A stretch of 64,000 nt of DNA. Origin: Mallotus nudiflorus. Taxonomy: Eukaryota; Streptophyta; Magnoliopsida; Malpighiales; Euphorbiaceae. Positions 36,440 to 48,699 of this stretch are shown here, one piece after another (position 1 is the first letter of the stretch; the number at the start of each line of letters is the position of its first letter). The stretch lies in contig CANTUR010000111.1 of the NCBI GenBank assembly GCA_947683625.1, forward strand, positions 372,001 through 436,000. The letters are read 5' to 3'. The notes below the pieces were generated by a model that saw only the letters and a program-made list of their open reading frames with translations, searched no databases and was not told the DNA's origin. A program made the translations under genes and the position numbers.

Positions 36440-39400
36440 GTGTGTTTGAAATTCGCAAGAACAAAAAGCAAGTGGTATCTCAATAGTGGATGTTCAAGGC
36501 ACATGATGGGAGACAAGGAGCAATTTAACAAACTTGATGCTAAGGATGGAGGACACATTACCTTCGATGATAATGCAAAAGGAAAAATTATTGGCATTGG
36601 AAAAATAGTTAATCCTCAATCCTTATCTATACATCATGTGTTGTTTATTGATGGTCTTAAACATAATTTGCTAAGTATAAGTCAATTATGTGATATGGGA
36701 AATATGGTGACTTTCTATCCTAGAAATTGCTTTGTTAGTAGTCTTGATAAAGACAAAGTAATTTTTAATGGTGAAAGAGTAGATAACGTTTATGTTATTG
36801 ATTTGAATAAAATTGATAACAAAGACCTAAAATGCTTAATGTCAATTTCCCATGACACATGGACATGGCATAGAAGGTTAGGACATGCAAATTTTGAGCT
36901 TTTGAATGATCTTTGTAAACATGAACTTGTGATTGGTTTACCTAAGCTTGAATTCATTAAGGATAAACCTTATGATTCTTATTAAAAGCGAAAACAATTT
37001 AAGTCTTCATTTAAGCTAAAAAATGTAGTGTCCACTTCTAGACCACTTAAACTTATACATATGGATTTGTTTGGACCAACTAGAGTTGCTAATCTTGGTG
37101 GAATGCACTATGCTTATGTATTGGTTGATGATTACTCTAGATACACTTAGGTGTGTTTTCTTGCTTATAAGAATGATGCATTTAAAGCTTTTGAAAATTT
37201 TTCAAAAAGAGTTCAAAAAGAAAAAGGATTTTGTATTTCATCCATTAGAAGTGATCATGGAACCAAATTTAAAAATGAATTTTTCAAAAATTATTGTCAT
37301 GAAAACAGTATTTCTCATACATTTTCATCTCCTAGAACTCCTCAACAAAATGGGGTAGTTGAAAGGAAAAATAGAACTCTTATGGAAATGGTAAGAACAA
37401 TGCTTCATGAGTATAATTTGCCTCTATACTTTTGGGCGGAAGCCGTTAACACATCTTATTATATTTCAAACCGAGTTTTCAAAAGACTAATTTTAAATAA
37501 AACATCTTATGAGCTACGGAATAATAGAAAACCCAAAATCTCATATCTAAGAGTATTTGGATGCAAGTGCTTTATATTGAACACCAAGGATAATCTTGGG
37601 AAATTTGATTCTAAAGCCGATGAAGGAATTTTCCTAGGCTATTCCATCTCTAGCGAAGCATATAGAGTCCTTAATAAGAGAACTCTAGTAGTTAAAGAGT
37701 CAATGCATGTGGTATTTGATGAATCAAACTCACTTGATCCTAGAAAGGATGTTTGTAGTGTTGATGATCTTGTAGGTGACAATGAGATTATGGAAGCATA
37801 AAAAAAAATGCTAGTAAGCCTTTGGAACTTGAAGATCCAAGAAAGAAGGAAAATAAGGAGATACCTCAACCTACCTTGAAGGATGAACTTCCAAAGGATT
37901 GGCAATTCAAGAAAGCTCACCCTTAAGACCTCATTATAGGTGATACTACAAAAGGGGTAACTACTAGATCTAAACTCTAGTTTATTGTTAATTTAGCTTG
38001 CATTTCTCAAATTGAACCCAAAAATGTTTATGATGCTTTGAGTGATGAATTTTGGGTCCTTACTATGCAAGAAGAGTTAAATCAATTTGAGAGAAATAAG
38101 GTTTGGACCTTGGTTCCTAGACCTAAACATCATCCTATTATTGGCACCAAATGGGTGTTTAGAAATAAGATGAATGAACAAGGTGTCATAACTAGGAACA
38201 AAGCTAGACTAGTAGTTAAAGGTTATAATCAAGAGGAAGGAATTGATTATGATGAAACCTTTGCCCCCTAGCAAGGTTAGAAGCTATTAGGATGTTACTT
38301 GCATTTGCATCATACATTGATTTTAAACTTTATCAAATGGATGTTAAAAGTGCATTTTTAAATGGTTTTATTGAAGAAGAGGTATATGTTGAACAACCTC
38401 CGGGTTTTGAAAATTTTGACTCTCCAAATCAAGTTTTTAAATTATCAAAAGCATTGTATGGATTGAAACAAGCTCCAAGAGCTTGGTATGAAAGATTCAT
38501 TAACTTTTTACTAGAGAAAGGTTTGTTTAAGGAAAGGTTGACATAACTCTTTTCATAAAGAAATCCAAGTCTAATTTAGTAATTTTTCAAATTTATGTTG
38601 ATGATATTATTTTCGGTTCTACTAACCATTGCTTGTGTGAGGAATTTTCTAAGCTAATGCAAGGAGAATTTGAGATGAGTATGATAGGAGAACTCAAGTT
38701 CTCTCTTGGACTTCAAATCAAGCAGTGTAAAGATGGGATTTTCATCAATCAAACCAAATATGCAAGGGATATTCTCAAGAAGTTTGGAATGGATGGAGCT
38801 AAATCAAGCAAAACTCTAATGAGCACCACAACCAAAATCAACAAGGATGAGAATGGCAAAATAGTTGATGAAAAGCGATTTAGAGGTATGATCGGATCCC
38901 TTCTTTATTTAACCACTAGTGGACTCGATATTATGTTTGCTACTTGCTTGTGTGCTAGATTTCAATCAAGTCCTAGAGAGTCTCATTTAAATTCTATCAA
39001 AAGAATTTTTAAATATCTTTATGGTACAATGCATTTAGGACTTTGGTATCCTAGGAGTTCTTCCATTGACTTGATTAGTTATTCTAATGCTGATTTTGCC
39101 GGTAGCCTACTAGATAGAAAAAGCATTTCCGAAACTTGTCAAATTTTAGGAAATTGCTTAGTTTCTTGGTTTAGTAAGAAACAAGTTTCTATTGCCTTGT
39201 CCACCGTTGAAGTAGAATATGTAGCGGCTAGTTGTTGTTGCACCCCAAGTTCTATGGATAAAACAACAACTTTTGGACTATGGCTTTGATATTAATCACA
39301 TTCCAATTAAGTGTGATAACACAAATGCTATAAACCTTAGTAAAAATCCCATTCAGCATTCTAGAACTAAGCATATTGATATTAGACATCATTTTTTGCG

Positions 39401-39548
39401 TGATCATGTCCAAAATGGTGATGTTTTTCTTCATTTTGTTAATATTAATTATCAATTAGCAAACATCTTTGCCAAGCCTCTTTGTGAGGAAAGATTGAAT
39501 TTTATTAAGCATGAACTTGGTATGATTGATGGGTCAAACTTGTCTTGA
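36440..39548 (+). pseudogene. Sirevirus pol: protease, integrase, RT, RNase H
   Basis: The protease motif (about 36475-36510) reads LNSGCSRHM, with Asn in place of the catalytic Asp. The pre-integrase zinc region (WHRRLGHANFELL) follows, then integrase with its acidic residues in MDLFGP, RSDHGTKF and GVVERKNRT. RT has KWVFRNKMNEQG, QMDVKSAFLNG and YVDDIIFGST (about 38594-38620). RNase H has ALSTVEVEYVAA and HSRTKHIDIRHHFLRDHV and ends near 39548. At least six stops or frame changes interrupt it, several being changes expected from C-to-T decay (for example RYT-stop for a Trp codon). It is non-functional. Confidence 0.9.
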
Positions 39549-40510
39549 TCACTTGCTACATTGATGAATTAATGTTTGAATTTTTTTTAGAAAATTTTTT
39601 ATTTTATTATAATATTTTATTTATATATTTATTTATAATTATATTATTTTATTTTTAAAATAGCCTTTCTATTTTTTTTTTGCAAATTAATAATTAATTA
39701 TTGAGCTAAATTCAATTAATTAATTATTTAAATTTTTGCATAAATATTTCTCCTCAACAAAATATTTTTTTGTATATTTTTATGACAGTTTATATTCAGT
39801 TTATTTTCTGGATATAAACCTTGAGCTGTAAATTCATGCTTTGTATATTATTTTTTATTTATTTTTAGTGTCATTTTTTGAATAAAATAATGAAATTTAT
39901 TTATATTCTAATCAATAAAAATAATAATTTTTTCATTTATTTATTTATTTCAAAAATTATTTGTTTTAAGTATCATTTAGTTTGATTATATAATTAATTT
40001 TATAGTCAAGGACCTAATTGTCAGCTTTTTGGACTCAATTGCAACAAATTTGAAAGTACAAGGATCAAACAAAAATTTTCATCACGAGCCATTGAGCTCG
40101 TGACCGCTGCTGTCTAGGCATCCAGAACTACTCACGAGCTGGGTCACAAGCTAACCACTTGTGAACCGCTTATGAGCAGTGGTTCTGAAAGAACCAATAC
40201 CACTCACGAACGTCGCTCACGAGCAAACCGCTCGTGAGTAGCGGTCTGGTTGCCCTTTTCTATTTTTTATTTTTTTATTTTTTCATTTTGTTTGATTTTT
40301 TCTTTTCTTTTCAAACGGTCACCTATAATTTTTCTTCACCTTTTTGAATTCTTTATATTATTTTTGTGTATAAATACCCCCCTTCACTTATATACACTTA
40401 TATCTTTAGTCAAATTCTTTTAATTCTCAAAATTCTTTTAAGTTCTTCTTCCAAATTCTTTCAATTCTCAAAACTCTTTCAATTTTTTTTCCTTAAACCT
40501 TGCCCTTACC
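39549..40510 (+). other. Sirevirus spacer between pol and third gene
   Basis: AT-rich with no coding signal. Between about 40080 and 40250 is a cluster of CTCACGAGC-type repeats, also present in both LTRs (about 33560-33700 and 43230-43360). Confidence 0.6.
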
Positions 40511-41721
40511 ATGGCCTCAAAATTTGCTCAAGGTGCTTCTTCCTCCTCTAGAAGAGCTACTAAAGATCAACCTAGGAAACAACCTCCTCTCATATACACT
40601 CAATCTCAATTTTGGGAAAGACTTGCTCATTTCAAGGAAAGGAAAATCATTCCATCTAAATATATGTCTCAAGCTACTTTGTAAAAAATGGGTTATTTCA
40701 ATGAGGTTAGACATTTACTTGAGAATATGGGTTTATATGACTTTGCTTTCAATGATTTTCCTACCTATTGTACCTTAGTTCATGAATTCCTTACTTCCTA
40801 TTGTTTAAGAACTCATTCTTTTAGTGAGCAAAATCCTTTGAATAGCATGAGATTTAAATTGGGTGGGAGAGATATATTTCTTACCTCTCAAGCCTTTGAT
40901 GACATTTTCAACTTTAAACAAGGAGGTTTAGCTTCTCCTACTTCAACTTGGTCCACTAATCTTTTTTGGTCTCAACATTGTAAACCTCATTCAAGTATCT
41001 TTGAAGTCGGACACACTAAAGCATCTAGTTTGGCTTCAAAATCTCTTTAGTATATACATAGGTTTATTACCTACTCTTTTCATGCTAGAGGCTTGAGTAA
41101 TGAAACTATCTCCTTTGATGACCTTTTTCTTCTTAAGTGTCTTATTGATGGTATAGATGTTGAGCTTGGAAGATGGCTTCAATGGAGGTTTTGGTTAGCT
41201 AGTGATAGTGTGAGTGGTGCCTTATGTATAGGAGGTTTTATCACTAAGATCGCTATTTTCTTTGGGATTAATTTGAAAAATATTCCTTCATTACCTTCAT
41301 CTTTTCTTGATGATAAACTCTTGAAAAATTCTAGGTAATTCAAACTTGTTCAAAATTATTGGCTTTGGAAAGACGAAGTAGAAGATAAAGATGTTAATGT
41401 AGAACAAGAACTAAATATTGAGCTTTTGGGTACTCTTTCTATTGGAGAAGAATTACTTTAAGAGCAAACTCCTTCTCAAAGAAAAAGGGCAAAAATACCT
41501 TCCACTTCTCAAAGTGTTGATGATAAGCCCATTTGGGTTGGTGGTTTCTTTGATCGCCTATCCATAGTGGAGTCAAATTTTAACACAAGGTTTAATTGAG
41601 CAGATACTAGACTTGATCATTTTAAGCAAAGAATGGATCACATGTAATATGATATTCATCAATTGTATGACTATCATAATATTCAATGCTCTTGGCCACG
41701 ACCTCCTCCTTCACAAGACTA
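40511..41721 (+). pseudogene. Third (env-position) gene of the Sirevirus, Athila-ORF1-like
   Basis: One frame from ATG 40511 (MASKFAQGASSSSRRATK) can be followed for about 403 codons, broken by stops near 40682, 41048, 41336, 41459, 41597 and 41645. Segments such as NDFPTYCTLVHEFLTSY, FDDIFNF and TISFDDLFLLKCLIDG resemble the plant retrotransposon protein known from Athila ORF1. I see no signal peptide or transmembrane segments that would make a true envelope. The function in these elements is not established. The frame assignment is good. The family call is moderate. Confidence 0.65.
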
Positions 41722-42647
41722 ATATATTTTTTTTCTTCTCTTTTGTCTTTTCTTTTTCATATATTTTTCGTATTTAAGACTTACGAATTGTTGGTGTACC
41801 TCTTTCCCATTATTGTATTTCTTTTATGACTATTAATTGAGCTTATTCATGCAACATTCATGTATACATTTTTTTTTGGGAAATGGCTTTTATCTTTTAA
41901 AATGACATGAATTTCATAAAGATTTTGAATGTCTTTGCTTGCATTGTTTTGGTTCTTGATCTTTTATTCCCTTTAGTATTTTTAGCTACCTAAGGTCCAT
42001 TTCCCCTTATATCTCTCTCTTTTCTTTTTGTCTTTGACAAAGGGGGAGAAGAAGCTATATGCTTAGGGGATAAATAATTGTTTAAGATATGCTAAGTACC
42101 ACATGATTGTGTATGATTGAATAGCTAAACTCCTAATGATCATGTGATGTTTGAATATAGCATACATACTATTTTGTGATGCATTATATTAATACTATAT
42201 GCATATATGTTTGAAATTATTTCCTTCATTTTGTCTAACATTTTTTTTAATCATGCTATCATCATGTGTTATGTTAGGCCATGTTGTTTGATAACTTATT
42301 ATGTTGTCTTTATTTTTGACAAGAAGGATAATAAAATTCATTTGTATTTCTTATCATGTCTAATAAGGAGGAGAAATAAAGAAATTTATTTTTGTTAAAG
42401 GAATATATTTATTAAACCCTTATACATGCTATGATAATTCATTTATTTATATGCTCTGATACATGATAAATATTGAATTTATGCACATATTAAGGGGGAG
42501 CAAAATATTTTCTCTTTCTGCATCTATTTAATTTGAAAGGAGGAGCTATTTTATTTAATATGTTTATGCATGCTATTTATTTTTTACACACACACATATT
42601 ATTTATCATCTTTTCAAATTGGTTGTCAAAGCCAAAAAGGGGGAGAT
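41722..42647 (+). other. Sirevirus 3' untranslated region and polypurine tract
   Basis: Non-coding, with several GGGGGAGA purine motifs. It ends with AAAAAGGGGGAGAT at the LTR edge. Confidence 0.7.
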
Positions 42648-44046
42648 TGTTGACCATTTATATGAATCAAACTCCTAATTTTGGACTTTACATGATCAAA
42701 CTCCTAATTTTGGAATTTCACAAATAATTTTTATACTAATAATTTCAATTAAGTGTGTAGGGAATTATATACCAAACATATACCAAGCATATACACTTTT
42801 GGGTGAATAGTGACTTTTCGGGCTGATTGAACCTCTGAGATTGAAGAAGGCTTTTGACTTTTTTAGAGCTCTTAAATGAGAAAATTAGCTTCTTCACTTT
42901 TTAAGTAGACATCTTAAGCTTTCCATATTGATCTTTCTTGTCAAAATCCAAGTTCATTTGGGTATGCAAATCTTCGGTCGAAGTCAGCATATGTAGCTTG
43001 CATTTTAGTTTGCACAGCTCTTGGTATTTCAACAATATATTGAGCTAAAAATATCCAAATGAGGTGATTCAAAGTTTTATAGAAAGATAAGACAATTCTA
43101 TACAACTTTTATGACAAACGTTTTGACTGAATCAATCTCTTTCAGTCCCGTTCAGAAGCATCTTTTGAAGTAGTCACAAGCTGTCCTTCAATGCAACTTT
43201 TTAAGCACATTTTTGCCAAAAAATTGGCAGCAACCCTCACGAGCTGGTGGCTCATGACCTGATCATGAGCAGACCTCTGACAGCATTCCAATGGGAATTT
43301 TTGAATGCAACGGCTATAATTTCACCCCTCACGAGCACTGTTCACTCGTGAGCAGCCTTTGAGCTGCCATAAGTCCAAGAATTGATTCAAAATCAATTAT
43401 AAATATTGGAGACATGATTGATACATCCAACAACTACATTTTTGAGTGTTTTTCTATATAAACACAATTTAGAATTCAATTGAAAGGTTAAGAAAATATG
43501 TTTATCATTCATCATTTTCTTAAACATTCAATTGAGCTCTTAAACTTTCTTTTAAAAAATTCTTTGTGTAGAACTCTTGTGAAATTTGGTGAGTGATTAG
43601 AATAGACATTCATATTCTTTTATTTTTTAGGTTTAGAAAACGAGAAGTGAGATTCTATTCTAAAGGAATTGATTTAAGTGTTTAGCCATTAAAACACTTG
43701 AGGAATTGGTTTTAGTGTGAGCCTTGACAACACTTGTAATTTGGTTTTTGAGTGAGCCTTGAAAACTCAAATTGTAAGGTTGTAAGAGTGAGCCATAAAA
43801 ATCTTGTGTATTCTAAATCTTGTGAATAAGATTGTGGGTGATTAAAAAATCCTAACTTGGGGATAAGTTAGGTGGAGACATAGGATTATTATTGAATTCG
43901 AACCCTTTAAATATTTGTGTTCTTCATTCTTCCTTCTCAACTCTTACTCAACTCTTGCAAATAATTCCTTTAATTTCCTATTTTTGTTTGATAGTCCTAT
44001 TCACCCCCCCCCCCCCCCCCCCCCCCCGCCCTCTAGGACTCTTTCA
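42648..44046 (+). repeat. Sirevirus 3' LTR (1399 bp) with poly-C expansion
   Basis: Pairs with 33004-34364. It contains a run of more than 20 C at about 44005-44028, where the 5' LTR has two short C-runs. Confidence 0.95.
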
Positions 44047-44505
44047 ATTATTATTGACTTTGTCTCGCCACAAGTTAATATCAACACACTTATCAAATTT
44101 CTCCACCTCAAACTCAAGCTCATTTTTGCTTAAAAATGTATAGTACCTTTATATACTTGAACAGTACTTCCTGCTATAGTGACATCGCTCATGATTAATG
44201 AGTGAACAATTATGTTTACAAAATACACTAAGAAATTTTCCATGAGAGATTAGGGGGACACAAATGGTATCACTTAAGTCTCAACTTCCTTAAGCGATTA
44301 TAGCCTTTGTGACAAAACTTTCTTAGTTGTACTTAGTTACACAATACAAAGAATCTTTAGTTGGATCATAATAATTTCTAAAAAATCTTTTATGATGTGG
44401 AAGATTGGACAAAGCCACAACCATAGAGCATACTGAGAATTTTATTGAAATTTCTACATTGCCTTCAAGCTCATTTCTTACTGAACCATTAGTTTTGAAA
44501 CCAAT
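44047..44505 (-). other. Element X interior, primer-site side
   Basis: No recognisable gag. The minus-strand primer site adjoins the LTR at 44506. This is the remaining half of X's own interior. Confidence 0.6.
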
Positions 44506-45063
44506 TGTTAGGGAAAATGGGTCCCTTACAATCCAACAAGTACTTTCACGACTTTAGACCAAAACATGAAGAAAAATACTTGAAAAATAAGAGAGAGAAA
44601 CGCACAACAATTTAATTTGGAAAACTCCCAAATGGAAAAAAACCACTGGCGTTGTCAAAAGACAACCAAGAGAAAAATATTCACTATGTGAAAATTATTA
44701 CAACCACACTACAAAATATTTAACTCTCATACATTCCCAAAAGCTCAACTACACCCGAGAATTTCCTATAAATTCTCTACTAATATAGCTAGTAGCTCTC
44801 AATAGTACATTCTCACACATACCCAAGAGCTAAAGTATACCCAAAGGAATTTTTTATAAATTCTTTACTAGTATAGTTAATAGTTCTCAATGGTATACCA
44901 AATAATACATGGTGATTAACACACACCAAATATTTGTGATGATTGACACACTTATCAAATGGGGGAAGAAATCTTTTTATAACCAACTAAATTCCTCGTT
45001 CCTTCTCTTCTAACCAATATGGGATAACATCCATTTTTAATTTTTTTTTATCATCTTTCAATA
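44506..45063 (-). repeat. Element X 5' LTR (558 bp)
   Basis: It carries TGTTAGGGAAAATGG at its low-coordinate end and ends at CTTTCAATA before GGGAA. It pairs with the split copy 10515-10709 plus 32128-32482. Confidence 0.85.
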
Positions 45064-45236
45064 GGGAACTCATTTCAGGCTTCCAAAAAAAATTTCAATT
45101 TATTTATCCTCTATTATTGATTAAATTTTTTATTTATAGTGAATCATTAATTAAAAAAAAAAAAGTGATTGTTTTTGTCTGTTGTATAACTGCCAAATCT
45201 CCTTATAATCAGCATTTTTCACTAGTAAAAAATGTG

Positions 45237-45289
<53 letters not shown>

Positions 45290-46437
45290 TATAAAGTTAT
45301 TGCTAAAAAAATTTGCAAGTAGTGGAGCTAGAATCAAATTCTTGAATTTACATCTGTTTTAGCTCTGAAATTGTGAATAAATTCTGGATACATACGATAG
45401 AATCTACATTCCTATGCTCTATAGAAATTGAAATTAAATTAAGTTTAACTATTAATCATTCTGATCAATTGTTAATGACTGCTTTGGCTAGGTAACATTT
45501 TAAATTTGAAATGTGGTATATGTAATCGTATTAAATTATAGTTGTTAGGAGACCTTATTTGTTCTTACAATCTTATTTGAATTAAATTAAATTAGTTGGA
45601 ATCCAATAAGCTTTAAATAGTAATGACTTATTTTTTTCTCTCATTTTCATTAAAAAAAAAAAAAAATTCTTGACCACACCCAACCATCTCTTAGATAGAT
45701 GGTGGTTCTTTATTATTCTTTTCGCTTTTTACATTCAATAAATGTGAATATTTTATTTGTTAAATTTTTGTTAAATTTTCTTTAATCTTTATGTATGGAG
45801 TTGCTTCCCTTCATGGGATTCAATTGTTTTTCCTTTGTGGAATATGATTATCTTCCATTTGTTTGCAATTAAAATCATTTAAATATCAAATAATTGATTT
45901 GTGACTAATCAAAAGTCATTGAGTGTAGCATACATATCGTTAAATTGCATATCAAAAAGAATTTATGTAAAATCGATTAAAATAGTAATAAAAATTTATT
46001 GATTAGAGCGAGATTTAATTTATTTTGGTATTTTTTATTGTACTATTCTTCTAATTGTTTGTAAAAATGTACTATTAATTTTCAATTAATAAAAGAGTTT
46101 TTTTTTTTTTTTTTCATTAAGAAAAAAGTAGCAGGGATTTAAAAAAAAAAAAAAAAGTAAATCTCGAGATTCCATTTGGCTTATACCCAGATAACAAGTC
46201 GAATCTCGGGATTTTTATAACTTTATTGAGCTTTGTATATTGTTGCTCTAAATAAGGAATAAGAATGAGTTTCTTCTCAAATCATTCTTACAATAATTTA
46301 ATTTATACTTAGTCAAAATTTTGGACTTTCTATTTTAAACATTTTAAAAATGAGAATCGAAGATCTATTTTTTATTTTTTCATGACTGCATAATGCCAAA
46401 TAAATAAGGACAAACTTCCCTTTTAAATTGACAAAAG
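45064..46437. other. RIP-unit spacer resumed after element X
   Basis: No gene. It is the continuation of the sequence left at 10514. It shares CTCATTTCAGGCTTCC and the TCTTGAATTTACATCTG block with the spacer at 47780-48500, and with pieces at 53590 and 62810. It contains (AT)n at 45240-45283 and poly-A/T runs. Confidence 0.65.
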
Positions 46438-46616
46438 TTGGATTCAAGAATCTTTGCTCGCAAGCAATCAGAGATGGGATGTGGTTGATAGAGTGTATAA
46501 GCGATGAGGCGAGCCAAAAATGGGCTATTTATGCAGATGGAACGATAAGCCACAGCAGAAACAGGCAACTTGCTTAACCATTGATGATAATTATAGAAAA
46601 TTAACAAGAATAATCA
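46438..46616 (+). pseudogene. RIP B-chain fragment (unit copy B)
   Basis: Close nucleotide similarity to 8761-8943 of the intact RIP gene, covering the middle of B-chain domain 2 (QKW repeat, YADGTI). A 1-nt deletion breaks the frame at about 46551. The last part of the B chain is missing: sequence jumps to the 3' flank (from about 46617, matching 9209 and then 10000 onward). This copy lacks the Copia insert seen at 9237-9988. Confidence 0.9.
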
Positions 46617-47153
46617 CTTATATTATGATCTATGTAGAATAAAATTTTTGCCTATTTGGGTGCATGGCATTCAGTATCATGCTTACTGAAAAATGATAAA
46701 ATATATATTGACCTTATGACAATTTGTTCCATTGAGGCAACCATTTTAGCATCAATTGCATTCTCTAATTGAAACTCATATGAAATTGCACACTCCAAAT
46801 TAATATAGAATCTCTCATATAAGCATTCCATGTTGTCAATTGAAAACTCTAATATTGAGATCTAGCTTTTAAAAAATTAAAATAATTCAATTTTGTAATA
46901 TAGGAAATTGATATTAATTAAAAGTAATGATGCAAATGAAAATTTGACTGAAGTTAAAATAATCGAAATCATTAGATCCTCTCTGATTAAGTTAAGCTTT
47001 CAATTATTTTCTTTTTCCTTCACATTTTTTTTAGATTTTTTTGACCGTGAAGTCGCTTATAACTAGTGATTTTGTAAGATAAAAAAATTATTACATAAAT
47101 TTTTTTTTTTTTAAAAAAAGAAACTGTATGTTAAACATAATAATAATAATAAT

Positions 47154-47156
<3 letters not shown>
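46617..47156. other. RIP 3' flank, copy B
   Basis: No gene. It is similar to 9990-10160 and, for longer, to 54150-55160. It includes the polyadenylation-signal context (TAGAATAAAA). Confidence 0.7.

Positions 47157-47211
<55 letters not shown>
47157..47211. repeat. (AAT)n/(AT)n microsatellite
   Basis: A short AAT run (from about 47141) followed by a pure AT tract of about 50 bp. It explains the Tyr/Ile-rich end of the overlapping antisense frame. Confidence 0.9.
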
Positions 47212-47213
<2 letters not shown>

Positions 47214-47289
47214 TAATGGTACATCTGCACCTAGTTTCTTTGTATTCTGAGGTTAAGATGAGTTTAAATCTGGCAGGACATTCATTAAA

Positions 47290-47670
47290 GAAACAAAAAA
47301 GACAAGCAAGAAGCAACAAACAACATTGTCGTGTGCGTGGTGGGGGAACTGATCCTTGGGAACCCGAATTTTTATTGTCTTTATTTCTCGGTTCCAAGTT
47401 AAAAGCAGTTATATGCATCGCCAAAACTATTTGTTTTTCTTCTTCACCATAAGTCGCAAGGAACTCTAATGAGTATATAGAATCAGGAGGGAGCTTACCT
47501 AAAAGCTCAAGAAAAGCTGTGACTCTATAGTCCTCGCAACTTGCTTCAGAGAGTTTGTTTATTGAAGGTCCTCCAAGTAGGTTCCTTAGAATTTCGATCT
47601 CTTTTTCATGTGTCGCTTCAGCCAGACCTTTGAACCGAGTCAACAGATCTCCTGCATCACCATAACTCAT
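47290..47670 (-). pseudogene. Unrecognised antisense reading frame (copy B)
   Basis: The minus-strand frame starts at ATG 47670 (MSYGDAGDLLTRFKGLAEAT). It shares NKLSEASCEDYRV-AFLELLGK-PPDS with the frame at 10198-10422, and keeps a longer C-terminal part (GEEEKQIVLAMHITAFNLEP). It stays open into the microsatellite, where it cannot be real coding, so the true end or an exon border lies at about 47290-47400. No family is recognised. The N-terminal part is rich in charged helix-type residues. It is convergent with the RIP fragment, as in copy A. It may be the better preserved member of the family, or itself a fragment. Confidence 0.5.
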
Positions 47671-48491
47671 CTTCTTTCTCTTCTGAATTTGATTCCCAGT
47701 GTATCTTTCCTCTTACCTTGGTAAGATTTACAACTGTGTGCATGTATATATATATATGGGAGGGATTGGGACTCATTTCAGGCTTCCAATAAAATTTCAA
47801 TTTTTTTTGAGTCCTCCATTATTGATGAAATTATATTTCAATAGTAAAAAAATTATTAAAAACAAAAGAATAATTCTTTATGTTCTACTAGGAATATAAA
47901 CAGTGTGTTGCTGGTATAGACAATTTATAAAAATAACTTTATCTAATTTAAAAATTATAAAAATAATAAAATAAATTAGTTATAAGATATCAATTTTTAA
48001 ATTATGATATAATGAGTTGATTCATTTCTATATTTTCTTCAGATTCCATCATTCTAATCACTTGTGAAATTAGAATTGCTTCTTGATTACTATATAACTT
48101 TTTATGTATTATTAATCAAATAGGGGTAAAATTGTAATTTCAAAAACGTTTTTGTCCTCATCTGCCTATGGCCTTTCAAAAAAATGTGATTTATTTATAA
48201 AGTATATAAAGTAAACTGTGATTTGTAACTCATAAATTTCACTATATTAAACTATAAAAAGTAAACTGTGATTTATTTATTTTTATGTAAACTATATAAA
48301 GTTATTGCCGAGAAAAATTTAGCTGGAATCGAATTCTTGAATTTACATCTGTTTTTATTTATTTATTTATTTTGGAAAGGGAATTTACATTTTTTAAGTT
48401 CTAAAGTAAAATTGGGAATCAATTCTCAATAAAACACTTAGAATCTTATACCTATGCTTTACAGTGAAAAAAATAAAAATTGAATTTGACC
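47671..48491. other. RIP-unit spacer, copy B
   Basis: No gene. It contains GGGACTCATTTCAGGCTTCC at about 47769, the uninterrupted equivalent of the element X insertion point. It also has the TCTTGAATTTACATCTG block and ends at the TGACC target of the next Copia. Confidence 0.65.
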
Positions 48492-48650
48492 TATTAGCGA
48501 TAAGCTGCTAATAAGATTAATCATTTAATAAGTTGTTTAGTGAGTTGTGTAGTTTGTTACAACAACAACTTCTTATGTAACTGTATATGTATATATATTT
48601 CATTTCTAAATACACAAACACATGCTTGGTATACAACAATATTATTGAGT
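48492..48650 (+). repeat. Copia 5' LTR (159 bp)
   Basis: Starts TATTAGCGATAAGCT, ends ATTATTGAGT. Pairs with 52958-53116. Confidence 0.88.
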
Positions 48651-48699
48651 TGGTATCAAAGCAACTCTTACGAATACACCATATTTACAAATTCTTCGA

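Larger units (their letters stand above)
33004..44046 (+). mobile_element. Sirevirus-like Copia element (11 kb), nested in X
   Basis: LTRs lie at 33004-34364 and 42648-44046 (TGTTGA...TTTCA). They are flanked by the exact 5-bp duplication ATTAT (32999-33003 and 44047-44051). The primer site TTAGTATCAGAGG is a Met-tRNA type, and the purine tract is AAAAAGGGGGAGAT. The order gag, protease, integrase, RT, RNase H is Copia. The long LTRs, the coiled-coil gag and a third gene between pol and the 3' LTR point to the Sirevirus (SIRE/Maximus) lineage. Several stops make it non-autonomous. Confidence 0.93.
10515..45063 (-). mobile_element. LTR element X, minus-strand Copia-like, host of the nested block
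   Basis: The terminal repeats are 44506-45063 (5' LTR on the minus strand) and 10515-10709 plus 32128 to about 32482 (3' LTR, split by element A). GGGAA flanks both sides (10510-10514 and 45064-45068). A Met-tRNA-like primer site (TTGGTTTCAAAAC on the minus strand) adjoins the 5' LTR, and a purine-rich tract precedes the 3' LTR. Only about 1 kb of X's own interior remains (about 32483-33003 and 44047-44505), with no recognisable gag or pol, so X is non-autonomous. At 47760 a paralogous stretch reads straight through the insertion point, confirming the boundaries. Confidence 0.8.

Noticed and set aside
43892..44143. Pro-rich open frames around the poly-C run
   Set aside because: They are translations of the LTR homopolymer and surrounding non-coding LTR sequence.
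47131..47290. Tyr/Ile-rich C-terminus of the antisense frame at 47.6 kb
   Set aside because: This part is the translation of (AT)n and (AAT)n tracts, so the coding part is taken to end before it.
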